DNA of 64,000 nucleotides from Pseudomonas poae (GCA_028869255.1 CP110972.1:1431001-1495000); one strand, 5' to 3'; positions 47,914 through 56,948 are shown, numbered from the stretch's first letter. Numbers and translations are program-made. Notes: generated from the letters alone by a model not told the origin.

Positions 47914-48094
47914 TGCATATCCGTTTCTGCGGTAACGGCGGCTTGTGGTTCTGCGCTTACAGCGGGTCACTTCTGGAAGAGCCGGAAGCCGGCCCAGCCA
48001 ACAGTAAGCAAAAGGCTCTCGCCCCGCGCACCTCGCCCAGGCTCGGCGTGCGGCCAGCGTGGTTGACGGGGCGTCTGAGATCAGAAGCAAAGCA
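47914..48094 (+). repeat. Compound repeat, shortened left-half copy
   Basis: This has the outer end (GCATATCCGTTTCTGC, then GCGGGTCACTTCTGG) and the same internal shortcut as the copy at 25429: the part with GCTCGGCGTGC goes straight to GGCCAGCGTGG. It precedes the nac-like gene by 35 bases. Confidence 0.75.
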
Positions 48095-48129
48095 AAACCC
48101 TCTATTTCCAGCATAAGAGCATCGCCATT

Positions 48130-49035
48130 TTGAACCTGCGTCGATTGAAGTATTTCGTAAAACTGGTCGACATCGGCAGCATGACCCAGGCCGCTGATGT
48201 GTTGCATGTGGCGCAACCGGCGTTGAGTCAGCAACTGGCGACCCTGGAAGCCGAGTTGCAACAACAATTGCTGATCCGCACCAAGCGCGGCGTGACGCCG
48301 ACTGAGGCGGGCAAGGTGTTGTATGGCCATGCGCAGATTATCCTGCGCCAGTGCGAACAGGCTCAGAGCGATATCAATGCCACCGGCCATGCCTTGTCCG
48401 GGCAGGTGTCGGTGGGGCTGGCGCCGGGGACGGCGGCGTCGACGTTGTCGCTGCCGTTGCTGCGCACCGTGCGCGAACGTCACCCCGGCATTCTGCTGTA
48501 CCTCAATGAAAACTTCGGCACCACGTTGAGCGAACTGATCATGAACGGCCGCATGGACATGGCCGTGCTTTACGGCGGGCGGGAGGTGCATGGTTTGAGT
48601 TTCGTCTCGCTGCTGCGCGAGCCGCTGTACCTGGTAAGTGCGGATCCGGCCATTGCCAGTCGCGAAGACATCCCGCTGGCCGAGTTGGCCGACATGGACA
48701 TGCTGTTGCCGCGCCCCTACAACGTCATGCGTCGGATGGTGGACGAAGCCTTCCTGCGTATCGGCCTGGGTGTGCGGGTAGTGGCCGAGATTGAATCGTC
48801 CACCACGCTCACCGCCGCCGTGGCCGACCACTTCGGTTCGACCATCCTGCCTGAGTCGTCGGCGCGGGTCATGGCCGCGGACCCTTCGGTGCATATGTGC
48901 CGCATCGTCGAGCCCGAGGTGGAGGCGCCGTTGGCGTTGTGCCTGTCCGGGCATTTGCCGTTGTCCGTGCCGGCCCAGGCGGTCAAGGCGATTCTGCTGG
49001 AGCTGGTGGCGCAGATGCGTGGCAGCGCCGTGTGA
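48130..49035 (+). CDS. nac: Nac-like LysR regulator of nitrogen assimilation
   Basis: A 301-residue LysR protein. The head NLRRLKYFVKLVDIGSMTQA, the helix-turn-helix HVAQPALSQQLATLEAEL, LLIRTKRGVTPTEAGKVL and VGLAPGTAAS strongly resemble enterobacterial NAC, the LysR regulator that couples sigma-70 promoters to nitrogen limitation. The start is TTG 48130; it gives the NAC N-terminus and there is no better start upstream. Three promoters around it carry ATA-N9-TAT boxes, which supports the assignment. The chain lacks any close effector hints; NAC itself works without an effector. Confidence 0.85.
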   Translation: MNLRRLKYFVKLVDIGSMTQAADVLHVAQPALSQQLATLEAELQQQLLIRTKRGVTPTEAGKVLYGHAQIILRQCEQAQSDINATGHALSGQVSVGLAPGTAASTLSLPLLRTVRERHPGILLYLNENFGTTLSELIMNGRMDMAVLYGGREVHGLSFVSLLREPLYLVSADPAIASREDIPLAELADMDMLLPRPYNVMRRMVDEAFLRIGLGVRVVAEIESSTTLTAAVADHFGSTILPESSARVMAADPSVHMCRIVEPEVEAPLALCLSGHLPLSVPAQAVKAILLELVAQMRGSAV

Positions 49036-49041
49036 GGCGTC

Positions 49042-49056
49042 ATAAGGTCGGCTTAT
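49042..49056 (+). promoter_or_regulatory. Predicted Nac box of biotin carboxylase/Pxp operon
   Basis: ATAAG-GTCGG-CTTAT is a perfect inverted repeat and fits ATA-N9-TAT. GCGTCTTGG (49072-49080) and TAGATT (49101-49106) downstream look like -35 and -10 elements; the start would be near 49113 and the box centre near -64. The promoter at 53726 has the same layout base for base in spacing. Confidence 0.7.
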
Positions 49057-49100
49057 CACCCCAAAGCCAAAGCGTCTTGGCCGCGTTTCGAGGGGCTCGG

Positions 49101-49106
49101 TAGATT
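49101..49106 (+). promoter_or_regulatory. Predicted -10 element, biotin carboxylase/Pxp operon
   Basis: TAGATT lies 18 bases after TTGGCC (49077-49082), a possible weak -35. A weak -35 fits an activator-dependent promoter. The leader to the first start codon (49150) would be about 37 bases. Confidence 0.45.
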
Positions 49107-49149
49107 GGGCTCATCCACTCAAGACACGCTCGACAGGCAGGGGCCATAC

Positions 49150-49560
49150 ATGGATTCAGCACGTATCAAGGGGTTGATGGATTTGCTGGCCGAATCCGAT
49201 CTGCTGGAACTGAGCCTCACCGAAGGCGACAGCACACTGCGGCTGTTCAAGCAGGCGGGGCAGGCGGTTGTCAGCGTTACGCCGACCACGGCAGTGGCGG
49301 CGCCAAAAACCGTTGCGGCGCCCGTTGCCGGGAGCATCAAGGCCAGCCTCTATGGCGTGCTGCACCTGACGCCCGCCGTCGGTGAGCCGCCCTTTGTGAC
49401 CGTGGGGCAAAGCATCGAGGCCGGCCAGACCGTGGCGGTGATCGAGGCGATGAAGATGTTCCACCCGGTCAAGGCCAAGGTGGCGGGCCAGGTGATTGAG
49501 ATCCTGGTCGAGGCCGGGGTTGAAGTCGACGCCGGCCAGTCGCTGTTCCGGCTCGGTTGA
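49150..49560 (+). CDS. Biotin carboxyl carrier protein (AccB-like)
   Basis: A 136-residue carrier. The N-terminal helix region (RIKGLMDLLAESDLLELSL) resembles AccB, followed by an Ala/Pro-rich linker and a biotinyl domain with the motif EAMKM, in which Lys102 would be biotinylated. The protein carries carboxybiotin between the carboxylase and a transferase. Since it lies with PxpB/PxpC, it is probably dedicated to this operon and is not the fatty-acid synthesis AccB. The ATG at 49150 is the first in frame after the predicted start of transcription. Confidence 0.9.
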   Translation: MDSARIKGLMDLLAESDLLELSLTEGDSTLRLFKQAGQAVVSVTPTTAVAAPKTVAAPVAGSIKASLYGVLHLTPAVGEPPFVTVGQSIEAGQTVAVIEAMKMFHPVKAKVAGQVIEILVEAGVEVDAGQSLFRLG

Positions 49561-49593
49561 CCCTTACGCGTATTCGTTATTCAGGTGAATCCA

Positions 49594-50946
49594 ATGTTCG
49601 ACAAAGTGCTGATCGCCAACCGTGGCGAAATCGCCCTGCGCATTCAGCGTGCCTGCCATGGCCTGGGCATCAAGACCGTGGCGGTGTTTTCCGAAGCGGA
49701 CCGTCACGCCCACTACGTGCAAAACGCTGACGAATCGCTGTGCATCGGCCCGGCCGCACCCGGTCTGAGCTACCTCAACCAGACGGCGTTGCTGTTCGCC
49801 GCCAAGGTCACCGGCGCCCAGGCGATCCACCCTGGCTACGGGTTCCTTTCGGAAAACGCAGGGTTTGCCGAGCGCATCGAAACCGCCGGCCTGACCTTTA
49901 TCGGCCCGAGCGCAGCCTGCATCCGCACCATGGGCGACAAGGTGGCCGCCAAGCGTGCCATGCGTGAAGCCGGTGTGCCGTGCGTGCCGGGGCCTGATTC
50001 GACAATGCCTACCGACGACGCGAGCATCCTCGCCATCGCCGCTGAAATCGGCTACCCGGTCATCGTCAAGGCCGCCGGCGGTGGCGGTGGTCGCGGTATG
50101 CGCGTGGTGCAGGCAGAAGGTGAGTTGCTTGCCGCCATCGGGCTTACCCGTGAAGAAGCGCGGCTGGCGTTCGGCAACCCTGAACTGTATATCGAGAAAT
50201 TCCTCGGCCACCCGCGGCATGTGGAAATCCAGGTGCTGTGTGATGCCCATGGCCATGCGATCTGGCTCGGCTGCCGCGACTGTTCCCTGCAACGCCGCCA
50301 TCAGAAAGTGTTGGAAGAAGCGCCCGCACCGGGCATCGATCCCGCATTGATCGCCAAGGTCGGCGAACGCTGCGCCGAGGCATGCCGCCAGATTGGCTAT
50401 CGCGGTGTGGGCACGTTTGAATTCCTGTACGAGGACGGCGAGTTCTTTTTTATCGAGATGAACACGCGTCTGCAAGTCGAACACCCGGTCACCGAGATGA
50501 CCACCGGCATCGATATTGTCCAGCAGCAACTGCGCATGGCGCGGGGTGAGGTGCTGAGCCTGCGCCAGGAGGATGTGCAGCTGAACGGCCACTCTCTGGA
50601 GTGCCGGATCAACGCCGAAGACCCGGTGACTTTTATGCCCACGCCTGGCTTGATCCAGCGCTGGGAAGTGCCGGGCGGCTTTGGCGTGCGGGTCGACTCC
50701 CATGTCACCAGCGGCTACCGCGTGCCGCCGTATTACGACTCGATGGTGGCCAAGGTCATCACCCACGGCGCCACCCGCGAAGAGGCGATGGCGCGAATGC
50801 GCCTGGCGCTCAGCGAAATGGTTGTGCAAGGCATCAGCACCAATATCCCGCTGCACCGCGACATTCTTGACGACCCGGCCTTTTGCGCCGGCGGTGTCGA
50901 CATTCATCACCTGGAGCGCTGGTTGCAGCAAAGGAGTCCGACATGA
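49594..50946 (+). CDS. Biotin carboxylase (AccC-like)
   Basis: A 450-residue ATP-grasp biotin carboxylase: [12 protein letters not shown] at the N-terminus, glycine-rich [19 protein letters not shown]-like [22 protein letters not shown], and [20 protein letters not shown] with the metal-binding Glu. It carboxylates biotin on the carrier with bicarbonate and ATP. I chose ATG 49594 with AGGTGA 6 bases upstream; GTG 49585 is an alternative. The stop overlaps pxpB as ATGA. Confidence 0.92.
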   Translation: MFDKVLIANRGEIALRIQRACHGLGIKTVAVFSEADRHAHYVQNADESLCIGPAAPGLSYLNQTALLFAAKVTGAQAIHPGYGFLSENAGFAERIETAGLTFIGPSAACIRTMGDKVAAKRAMREAGVPCVPGPDSTMPTDDASILAIAAEIGYPVIVKAAGGGGGRGMRVVQAEGELLAAIGLTREEARLAFGNPELYIEKFLGHPRHVEIQVLCDAHGHAIWLGCRDCSLQRRHQKVLEEAPAPGIDPALIAKVGERCAEACRQIGYRGVGTFEFLYEDGEFFFIEMNTRLQVEHPVTEMTTGIDIVQQQLRMARGEVLSLRQEDVQLNGHSLECRINAEDPVTFMPTPGLIQRWEVPGGFGVRVDSHVTSGYRVPPYYDSMVAKVITHGATREEAMARMRLALSEMVVQGISTNIPLHRDILDDPAFCAGGVDIHHLERWLQQRSPT

Positions 50947-51599
50947 GCACCGCACCTTCCATCAGCCTGTTGGGCTCCAGCGCCTTGCTGTTCGAAGCGC
51001 CGGGTGAGCTGGACCTGGCCCCGCAACAGCGGATCTGGAGCTTGGCATTGCAGGCCAGTGAATGGCCCGAGATCCACGAAGCGGTGCCGGGCATGAATAA
51101 CCTGATGCTGACCTTCCTCAAGCCGCCGCGCGAGCTCAACGGGCTGTGCCAGCGCTTGCTGCAAGCCTGGGAGCAGAGCGAGCCTCTGCCCCTGGAAGGG
51201 CGCATCGTCGAGTTGCCGGTGGTGTATGGCGGTGAATTCGGCCCGCATATGGCGGATGTAATCGCCCACACCGGGCTGGACATCGAGACCATCGCCAACC
51301 TGCATTGCGAACCGCTGTACCCGGTGTATGCCCTGGGCAGCCACCCCGGTTACTGCTACCTCGGCGGCATGGACCCACGCCTGGCCACGCCACGGCGCCA
51401 GGTGCCGGTGTTGAATATCGGCGCGGGCTCGGTGTCCATCGGCGGCGTGCAAACCGGGGTCTCCGCGTCGGCTGGCCCGAGTGGCTGGAACACCATCGGC
51501 CGCACTGAAATGGCATTTTTCGACCCCGCCCAAACCCCGCCGGCGATCTTGCGGCCGGGGGATTTCCTGCGCTTGCGCATCGAGAGGATCATTCGATGA
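50943..51599 (+). CDS. pxpB: PxpB/KipI-like AHS1 domain protein
   Basis: A 218-residue AHS1 (allophanate hydrolase subunit 1/KipI) protein. [41 protein letters not shown] and [20 protein letters not shown] are the family signatures. With PxpA and PxpC, PxpB forms bacterial 5-oxoprolinase; the AHS1 fold is also half of the carboxyltransferase domain of urea carboxylase. Overlaps accC-like and pxpC genes as ATGA on both sides. Confidence 0.9.
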   Translation: MSTAPSISLLGSSALLFEAPGELDLAPQQRIWSLALQASEWPEIHEAVPGMNNLMLTFLKPPRELNGLCQRLLQAWEQSEPLPLEGRIVELPVVYGGEFGPHMADVIAHTGLDIETIANLHCEPLYPVYALGSHPGYCYLGGMDPRLATPRRQVPVLNIGAGSVSIGGVQTGVSASAGPSGWNTIGRTEMAFFDPAQTPPAILRPGDFLRLRIERIIR

Positions 51600-52570
51600 T
51601 CGAGATTCTATCGGCCACCGCCCTGGCCACCGTGCAGGACTTCGGGCGCTTCGGCAGCCTGGGTTACGGCGTGGGTACCTCGGGCGCCATGGACCACCTG
51701 GCCCTGGCCCTGGGCAACCTGTTGCTGGGCAACCCCGAAGATGCCGCCGCGATTGAAATACCGTTGTTTCCGTTCGAAGTACGGTTGGTGCAGGACTGCG
51801 CATTTGCCGTGACCGGCGCGGCGTGCGACGCCACGTTGGACGGCCAGCCGCTGCCGCCGAACTGGGTGTACCAGGGCCGCGAAGGCCAGGTGTTGCACTT
51901 GGGTTACCCGACGTCCGGCAGCCGTGCCTACCTGTGCCTGGCCGGCGGCGTGGATGTGCCGTCGGTGCTCGGCTCGCGCAGCACGCAACTGCGTGGCGAG
52001 TTCGGGGGCCTGCACGGACGTGCGCTGCAACAAGGCGATCGACTCGGTGCCTTGCGCCCAGGTATCAGCCGCTTGCCGCTGGACATTGGCGTGTTGGCGC
52101 CGAGCCTGGCGCTGCCGTTGCACATCGATGGGGTGCCCGCGATGCGGGTGTTGCCTGCCGCCGAATACGAGCGTTTCCAGCAAGCTTCGCGTGCGGCGTT
52201 CTGGGCCGGTGAGTGGAAGATCACCACCCAGAGCAATCGCTACGGCTACCGCATGGAAGGCCAGGCGCTGCTGCCCATCGCCCCCATGGAAATCCGCTCC
52301 CACGGCATTGTGCCGGGGGTGATCCAGGTGCCGCACGGCGGCCAGCCGATTATCCAGATGCGCGACGCCCAGCCCAGCGGCGGTTACCCCAAGTTCGGCA
52401 GTGTGATCGAAGCCGACCTGTGGCGCCTGGGGCAGGCGCCTATCGGCAGCAAGGTGCGCTTTATCGAGTGCAGCTACCTGGAGGCCGTCGAGGCCCTGGA
52501 AACCAATCGACGTTACCTGCGCGAGGTCGGCCGCCTGGTGGATCTGCACCGTGAAGGAGTTAAACCATGA
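51596..52570 (+). CDS. pxpC: PxpC/KipA-like AHS2 domain protein
   Basis: A 324-residue AHS2 (KipA) protein: VQDFGRFGSLGYGVGTSGAMD at the N-terminus, LCLAGGVDVPSVLGSRSTQL in the middle, and the C-terminal SHGIVPGVIQVPHGGQPII. It pairs with PxpB. In urea carboxylase the AHS1 and AHS2 folds together form the carboxyltransferase that takes the carboxyl group from biotin. The gene overlaps pxpB and the next carrier-like gene. Confidence 0.9.
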   Translation: MIEILSATALATVQDFGRFGSLGYGVGTSGAMDHLALALGNLLLGNPEDAAAIEIPLFPFEVRLVQDCAFAVTGAACDATLDGQPLPPNWVYQGREGQVLHLGYPTSGSRAYLCLAGGVDVPSVLGSRSTQLRGEFGGLHGRALQQGDRLGALRPGISRLPLDIGVLAPSLALPLHIDGVPAMRVLPAAEYERFQQASRAAFWAGEWKITTQSNRYGYRMEGQALLPIAPMEIRSHGIVPGVIQVPHGGQPIIQMRDAQPSGGYPKFGSVIEADLWRLGQAPIGSKVRFIECSYLEAVEALETNRRYLREVGRLVDLHREGVKP

Positions 52571-52959
52571 CCCTCGAGGACATTCGCCAGTTGGCGGCGT
52601 GGCTCAAGGAACACCACCTGGCCGGTGCCGAAATCAGCCGCCCGGGTGTGCACTTGACGCTCAAGCGCGGTGGCGAGCCCGTCACCGTTGTGGCACCTGC
52701 GGTCGCTGCGGTTGAAGACCAGGTGCTGCGTACGACCGGCCTGGGTCGCTTGCTGCTGACCCATCCGCAACAAACCGAACCGTTGGTGGCCGTGGGCGAC
52801 CAGCTCAGCGCCGGCCAGTTGGTCGCACTGCTGCAAGTCGGTGAGCTGCTGTTGCCACAGCGCAGCCCCTGCGCTGCACGGGTTGTCGATGTACGTGTGC
52901 CGTGCGGCACCACCGTCGGCTATGGCGAAGCGTTTCTGGGCGTGGAGAAGCAAGCATGA
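52567..52959 (+). CDS. Biotin-carrier-like protein lacking the biotin lysine
   Basis: A 130-residue protein with the layout of the AccB-like protein at 49150: an N-terminal IRQLAAWLKEHHLAGAEI helix region and a C-terminal biotinyl-like fold (VAVGDQLSAGQLVALLQVG, CAARVVDVRVPCGTTVGYGE). Where the active carrier has EAMKM, this one has QVGEL, so the acceptor Lys is Glu and biotin cannot be attached. It may be a structural subunit or a regulator of the carboxylase. It lies between pxpC and pxpA, with ATGA overlaps. Confidence 0.75.
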   Translation: MTLEDIRQLAAWLKEHHLAGAEISRPGVHLTLKRGGEPVTVVAPAVAAVEDQVLRTTGLGRLLLTHPQQTEPLVAVGDQLSAGQLVALLQVGELLLPQRSPCAARVVDVRVPCGTTVGYGEAFLGVEKQA

Positions 52960-53729
52960 AGATTGATTTGAACGCCGACCTGGGCGAGGGCTTCGGCCCC
53001 TGGCGCATGGGCGAAGACGAGGCGCTGATGAGCCTGATCTCGTCGGCCAACGTGGCCTGTGGGTTTCATGCCGGCGACCCGCTGATCATGGACAACACCG
53101 TGCGCCTGGCCAAGGCCGGTGGCATCGATCTGGGCGCACATGTCGGCTTCCCGGACCTGATGGGTTTCGGCCGTCGCCAGATGAATATCGAGATCAAGGA
53201 GCTGGCTACCTATGTGATCTACCAGCTTGGCGCGCTGGCGGGGATTGCGGCGGTGAACGGCCATCGCCTGACCCACATGAGCTTCCACGGCGCCCTGGGC
53301 AATATGGCCGCCGCCGATACCGCGCTGGCCGAGCCGCTGGTGCGGGCGGTAGCCGCGTTCGATCCGGCGCTGATCATCAGCTCGTCGAGCAGCCGCGCCA
53401 TTGAGGGCGCAGCCGAAAAATGCGGCTTGCGCGTGGCCACCACGTTTCTCGCCGACCGCGCCTATGACGATGACTGCCTGCTGGTGCCGCGCAAGGTCGA
53501 GGGCTCGGTGATCAAGGACCCGACGGCGGTGCTGCGCCGGGTGCGGCAACTGCTGGAGGAGGGCACGGTAACGGCCCTTGGCGGCAAGGTGCTGCGGGTG
53601 CCGGCGCACTCGATCCTGCTGCACGGCGATACCCCCGGCGCGGTCGAACTGGCGCGCACGATTCGCCAGGAAATCGAGCGCATGGGCGGGCAGATTACGC
53701 CTGTCTCGCAGCTGCTGGCCGCGTCATAA
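52956..53729 (+). CDS. pxpA: PxpA/LamB-YcsF family hydrolase (5-oxoprolinase subunit A)
   Basis: A 257-residue YcsF protein: KIDLNADLGEGFG at the N-terminus, ANVACGFHAGDPLIMDNTVRLAK split over residues 30-55, and HGDTPGAVELAR near the C-terminus. PxpA is the catalytic partner of PxpBC in ATP-dependent opening of 5-oxoproline; other YcsF proteins act on different lactams or amides. Last gene of the ATGA chain; its stop overlaps the second Nac box. Confidence 0.9.
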   Translation: MKIDLNADLGEGFGPWRMGEDEALMSLISSANVACGFHAGDPLIMDNTVRLAKAGGIDLGAHVGFPDLMGFGRRQMNIEIKELATYVIYQLGALAGIAAVNGHRLTHMSFHGALGNMAAADTALAEPLVRAVAAFDPALIISSSSSRAIEGAAEKCGLRVATTFLADRAYDDDCLLVPRKVEGSVIKDPTAVLRRVRQLLEEGTVTALGGKVLRVPAHSILLHGDTPGAVELARTIRQEIERMGGQITPVSQLLAAS

Positions 53730-53740
53730 GCTGGCCTTAT
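53726..53740 (+). promoter_or_regulatory. Predicted Nac box of SDR/ABC transporter operon
   Basis: ATAAG-CTGGC-CTTAT is a perfect inverted repeat that fits ATA-N9-TAT and overlaps the stop codon of pxpA. GCGTCTTGG (53756-53764) and TAGAGT (53785-53790) follow at the same distances as at 49042; transcription would start near 53797, which puts the box centre near -64. Confidence 0.7.
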
Positions 53741-53784
53741 CGCCACACAACCATTGCGTCTTGGTCCAGCGCCTGAAGGCTGGA

Positions 53785-53790
53785 TAGAGT
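53785..53790 (+). promoter_or_regulatory. Predicted -10 element, SDR/ABC operon
   Basis: TAGAGT is 18 bases after TTGGTC (53761-53766), a weak -35. The leader to the SDR start (53823) would be about 26 bases. It is the counterpart of 49101-49106. Confidence 0.45.
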
Positions 53791-53822
53791 CGAACCATAA
53801 CCCGTAGCACAAGGACCACCCC

Positions 53823-54575
53823 ATGCCATTTTCCGACTACAAAACCGCGCTGGTCACCGGGGCGTCCTCCGGCATCGGCGCCGCCGTTGTCGAGCGCTTG
53901 TGCCAGGAAGGCGTGCAGGTGCATGCCCTGGCCCGCAGTGCCGACAAGCTGCAGGAACTGGCGGCCAAAACCGGTTGCATCGCCCACGCCATTGACGTCA
54001 CCGACCTCGCCGGGTTGACCAGGCTGTTTGCTGAAAATACCTTCGACATCCTGGTCAACAACGCCGGTGTCGACAAACCCGGCTCGTTGCTCAGCGCCGA
54101 TGCCGACGGCATCGACCTGCTGATCGACGTCAACCTGCGTGCCGTGCTGCACCTGGCACGTCTGGCGCTGCCTGGCATGGTCGAGCGCGACTGCGGGCAC
54201 ATCATCAACATCAGCTCGATTGCCGCGGCCTACAACTTTGGCGGCAACTCCACCTACCACGCGACCAAGGCGGCCGTGAGCATGCTCTCGCGCCAGCTGC
54301 GCATCGATGCGTTCGGCAAGCGCGTGCGTGTTACCGAGATCTGCCCGGGGCGGGTGGCCACGGATATCTTCGCGCATGTGCACGGCGACTCCGAAGAGAC
54401 CTACAAGCGCTTCGTCGAGGGCTTTGAATTGCCCCTGGCCGAAGACATCGCCAACGCCATCGCCTTTGCGATTGCCGCGCCGATTGCCGTGAACATCGGG
54501 CATATGGAAATCACCCCGACCTTGCAAGTGCCGGGCGGGCTTTCCACCGCACGGCCGCAGGATTACCAAGGCTGA
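53823..54575 (+). CDS. Short-chain dehydrogenase/reductase (YdfG-like)
   Basis: A 250-residue classical SDR: cofactor motif TGASSGIG near residue 13, NNAG near 79, catalytic Ser in NISSIAA and Tyr-x3-Lys in YHATKAA. It resembles YdfG-type NADP 3-hydroxy acid dehydrogenases, which oxidise L-allo-threonine, serine or 3-hydroxyacids. It is first in the second Nac-box unit and is followed after 110 bases by the ABC transporter genes. Confidence 0.88.
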   Translation: MPFSDYKTALVTGASSGIGAAVVERLCQEGVQVHALARSADKLQELAAKTGCIAHAIDVTDLAGLTRLFAENTFDILVNNAGVDKPGSLLSADADGIDLLIDVNLRAVLHLARLALPGMVERDCGHIINISSIAAAYNFGGNSTYHATKAAVSMLSRQLRIDAFGKRVRVTEICPGRVATDIFAHVHGDSEETYKRFVEGFELPLAEDIANAIAFAIAAPIAVNIGHMEITPTLQVPGGLSTARPQDYQG

Positions 54576-54685
54576 CATCCAGCCGCTAAAAACAGAACGG
54601 ACCGATCCGTCATCGCTGCATCCCGCCACGGCCACGCCGGGTGATTTTGATTTCTGCCCTAGCCCAATGCCGATAGGGATTGACC

Positions 54686-55387
54686 ATGAAGCAAGACTTC
54701 GATTTGGCCGCGATTCTGCAAGGCGAATATGCCGAGCTGATCGTCAAGGGCATCGAAATGACCTTGCAGCTGGCGTTGTTCGCCTGGCTGCTGGCGATGG
54801 TGCTGGCGTTGACGCTGGTCACGGTGCGCCTGACCGGCAATAAGCTGGCCGACCGCCTGGTGGCGGGTTACGTGTCCTACCACCGCAATGTGCCGACCCT
54901 GGTGCAACTGATGCTGTGGTACTTCGGCGTGCCGACGCTGCTCAGCGAGTCCGCGCAGCTGTGGCTGGCCAACCACAACACCGAATACCTGTTCTCGGTG
55001 ATCGCCCTGGGGCTGTGCCAGGCGGCGTATTTCTGTGAGGACATCCGCAGCGGCCTGCGCGCCATTCCCGCCGGGCAGACCGAAGCGTCCAGGGCCCTGG
55101 GCCTGGGCTACGTGCGTTCGATGCGCTATGTGATCCTGCCCCAGGGCGTGCGCAACTGCCTGCCGTCGCTGATCAATCACACCGTGCTGCTGTTCAAGAA
55201 CACCAGCCTGGCGATGGCGATTGGCGTGATGGAACTGACCTACGCCAGCCGTGAAGTGGAGAACTACACCTTCCGCACCTTTGAGTCGTACCTGGTGGCC
55301 ACGGTGTTCTACCTGGTGTTTTCCCTGCTGCTGATGGGCGCCGGCGCGTTGCTGGCCCGGCACTTCAGCAAAGCCCTGGCGAGGTAG
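54686..55387 (+). CDS. Amino acid ABC transporter permease (HisM/GltK type)
   Basis: A 233-residue permease with hydrophobic helices from residue 20 on, and the coupling region YFCEDIRSGLRAIPAGQTEA followed by [20 protein letters not shown] 54686 is preferred over an in-frame TTG 6 bases upstream because AGGGA lies 8 bases before it. It forms the membrane pair with the next protein. Confidence 0.9.
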   Translation: MKQDFDLAAILQGEYAELIVKGIEMTLQLALFAWLLAMVLALTLVTVRLTGNKLADRLVAGYVSYHRNVPTLVQLMLWYFGVPTLLSESAQLWLANHNTEYLFSVIALGLCQAAYFCEDIRSGLRAIPAGQTEASRALGLGYVRSMRYVILPQGVRNCLPSLINHTVLLFKNTSLAMAIGVMELTYASREVENYTFRTFESYLVATVFYLVFSLLLMGAGALLARHFSKALAR

Positions 55388-55393
55388 CCCGCG

Positions 55394-56137
55394 ATGTTCG
55401 ATATGTTCTCGATTGTGCAGCAGAACTGGACGCTGTTCCTTATCGGCCAATACCCCCACGGCCCGTTAGGTGGCTTGGCGAGTACCTTGATCCTGGCGGC
55501 GTTGGCGTTGCTGCTGGCCTTCCCGTTCGGCTTGCTGCTGGCCCTGGCGCGGGTGTCGCCGTGGAAGGGCCTGTACTGGGTCGCCACGGTGTGGGTCTAC
55601 GTGCTGCGCGGCATCCCGTTGCTGATGGTGATCTTCTGGACCTATTTCCTGGTGCCTCTGATGATCGGCCACAACATCACCGGCTTCATGACCATGCTCT
55701 GCACGCTGGTGATCTACCAGAGCGCCTACCTGTGCGAAATCATTCGCGGCGGTATCCAGGCGCTGCCCAGTGGCCAGTACGAGGCGTCCCGCGCCCTCGG
55801 CCTGGGCTACGTGCGCACCACGCTCTGGGTGATTTTGCCCCAGGCGTTGTACAACGCGCTGCCGAGCCTGATCAGCCAGTTTATTTCGATCATCAAGGAA
55901 ACCTCCCTGGGCTACGTGATCAACGTGCAGGAAGTGACCTTTGCCGCCAACCAGGTCAACAACCAACTGCTGACCAAGCCGTTCCAGGTGTTTTTCATCC
56001 TGGCGATCATCTACTACCTGCTGTGTTTCGGCCTGACCCGCCTGGCCGGTTGGGTGGAGCGACGCATTGCGCGCAAGCGCCTGGGGGATGCTGGAAAAAC
56101 CCTGCCAGGCGAGCCGTTGCTGGTTACCGATAATTGA
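55394..56137 (+). CDS. Amino acid ABC transporter permease (HisQ/GltJ type)
   Basis: A 247-residue permease: [20 protein letters not shown] in helix 1, [19 protein letters not shown], and the coupling loop [20 protein letters not shown]. It starts 6 bases after the first permease and ends with a charged cytoplasmic tail (VERRIARKR). Confidence 0.9.
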   Translation: MFDMFSIVQQNWTLFLIGQYPHGPLGGLASTLILAALALLLAFPFGLLLALARVSPWKGLYWVATVWVYVLRGIPLLMVIFWTYFLVPLMIGHNITGFMTMLCTLVIYQSAYLCEIIRGGIQALPSGQYEASRALGLGYVRTTLWVILPQALYNALPSLISQFISIIKETSLGYVINVQEVTFAANQVNNQLLTKPFQVFFILAIIYYLLCFGLTRLAGWVERRIARKRLGDAGKTLPGEPLLVTDN

Positions 56138-56151
56138 AGAGGGCTGCGCTC

Positions 56152-56889
56152 ATGCATCCAATGATCATGTTTTCGAAAATCAATAAATGGTACGGCGAGT
56201 ACCAGGCGCTCACCGACATCACCGCCGAAGTGCAACCCGGCGAAGTGGTGGTGCTGTGCGGTCCGTCGGGCTCGGGCAAGTCGACCTTGATTCGCACCGT
56301 CAACCGCCTGGAAGACATCCAGGCGGGTCAGATCCTGTTCGACGGCCAGGACGTGCACGGCACCGACGCGCAGATCAACCGCCTGCGCAGCCGCGTCGGT
56401 TTTGTGTTCCAGAGCTTCAACCTGTTCCCGCACCTGTCCGTGCTGGAAAACATCACCCTGGCGCCAAACAAGCTGCGCAACCTCAAGGGTGCGGCGGCCA
56501 AACAGAAGGCCATGGAGCTGCTGGATCGCGTCGGCCTGGCGCACAAGGCCGGTGCCTACCCGGCGCAGCTGTCCGGCGGCCAGCAGCAACGCGTGGCGAT
56601 TGCCCGGGCATTGGCGATGGAACCGCCGGTGATGTTGTTCGACGAGCCCACCAGCGCCCTCGACCCGGAAATGGTCGGTGAAGTGCTGAGCGTGATGAAG
56701 GGGTTGGCCAAGGACGGCATGACCATGATGTGCGTGACCCACGAAATGAACTTCGCCCGCGAAGTGGCCGACACCATCTGGTTTATGGACGCGGGGCAGA
56801 TTCTGGAAAAGAACAGCCCCGACGCCTTCTTCACCCAGCCTTCGCACCCGCGAGCGCAACGTTTTATCGCCGACCTGCGGGCCCATTGA
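56152..56889 (+). CDS. Amino acid ABC transporter ATPase (GlnQ/GltL type)
   Basis: A 245-residue ATPase: [17 protein letters not shown], Walker [10 protein letters not shown] near residue 41, [18 protein letters not shown], signature [15 protein letters not shown] and Walker [16 protein letters not shown], as in GlnQ-type enzymes. ATG 56152 has AGAGG upstream. It provides energy for the two permeases. Confidence 0.93.
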   Translation: MHPMIMFSKINKWYGEYQALTDITAEVQPGEVVVLCGPSGSGKSTLIRTVNRLEDIQAGQILFDGQDVHGTDAQINRLRSRVGFVFQSFNLFPHLSVLENITLAPNKLRNLKGAAAKQKAMELLDRVGLAHKAGAYPAQLSGGQQQRVAIARALAMEPPVMLFDEPTSALDPEMVGEVLSVMKGLAKDGMTMMCVTHEMNFAREVADTIWFMDAGQILEKNSPDAFFTQPSHPRAQRFIADLRAH

Positions 56890-56948
56890 GCTGCGGCGGC
56901 TTTGCTCCCTCTGCCATTTTTGCTGGTCCAACTTTCTGGAGATTTCCC

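Noticed and set aside
49150..50946. Housekeeping acetyl-CoA carboxylase accBC
   Set aside because: The genes are fused by overlaps to pxpB/pxpC and follow a Nac-type promoter, so a dedicated carboxylase is more likely; the fatty-acid accBC should lie elsewhere.
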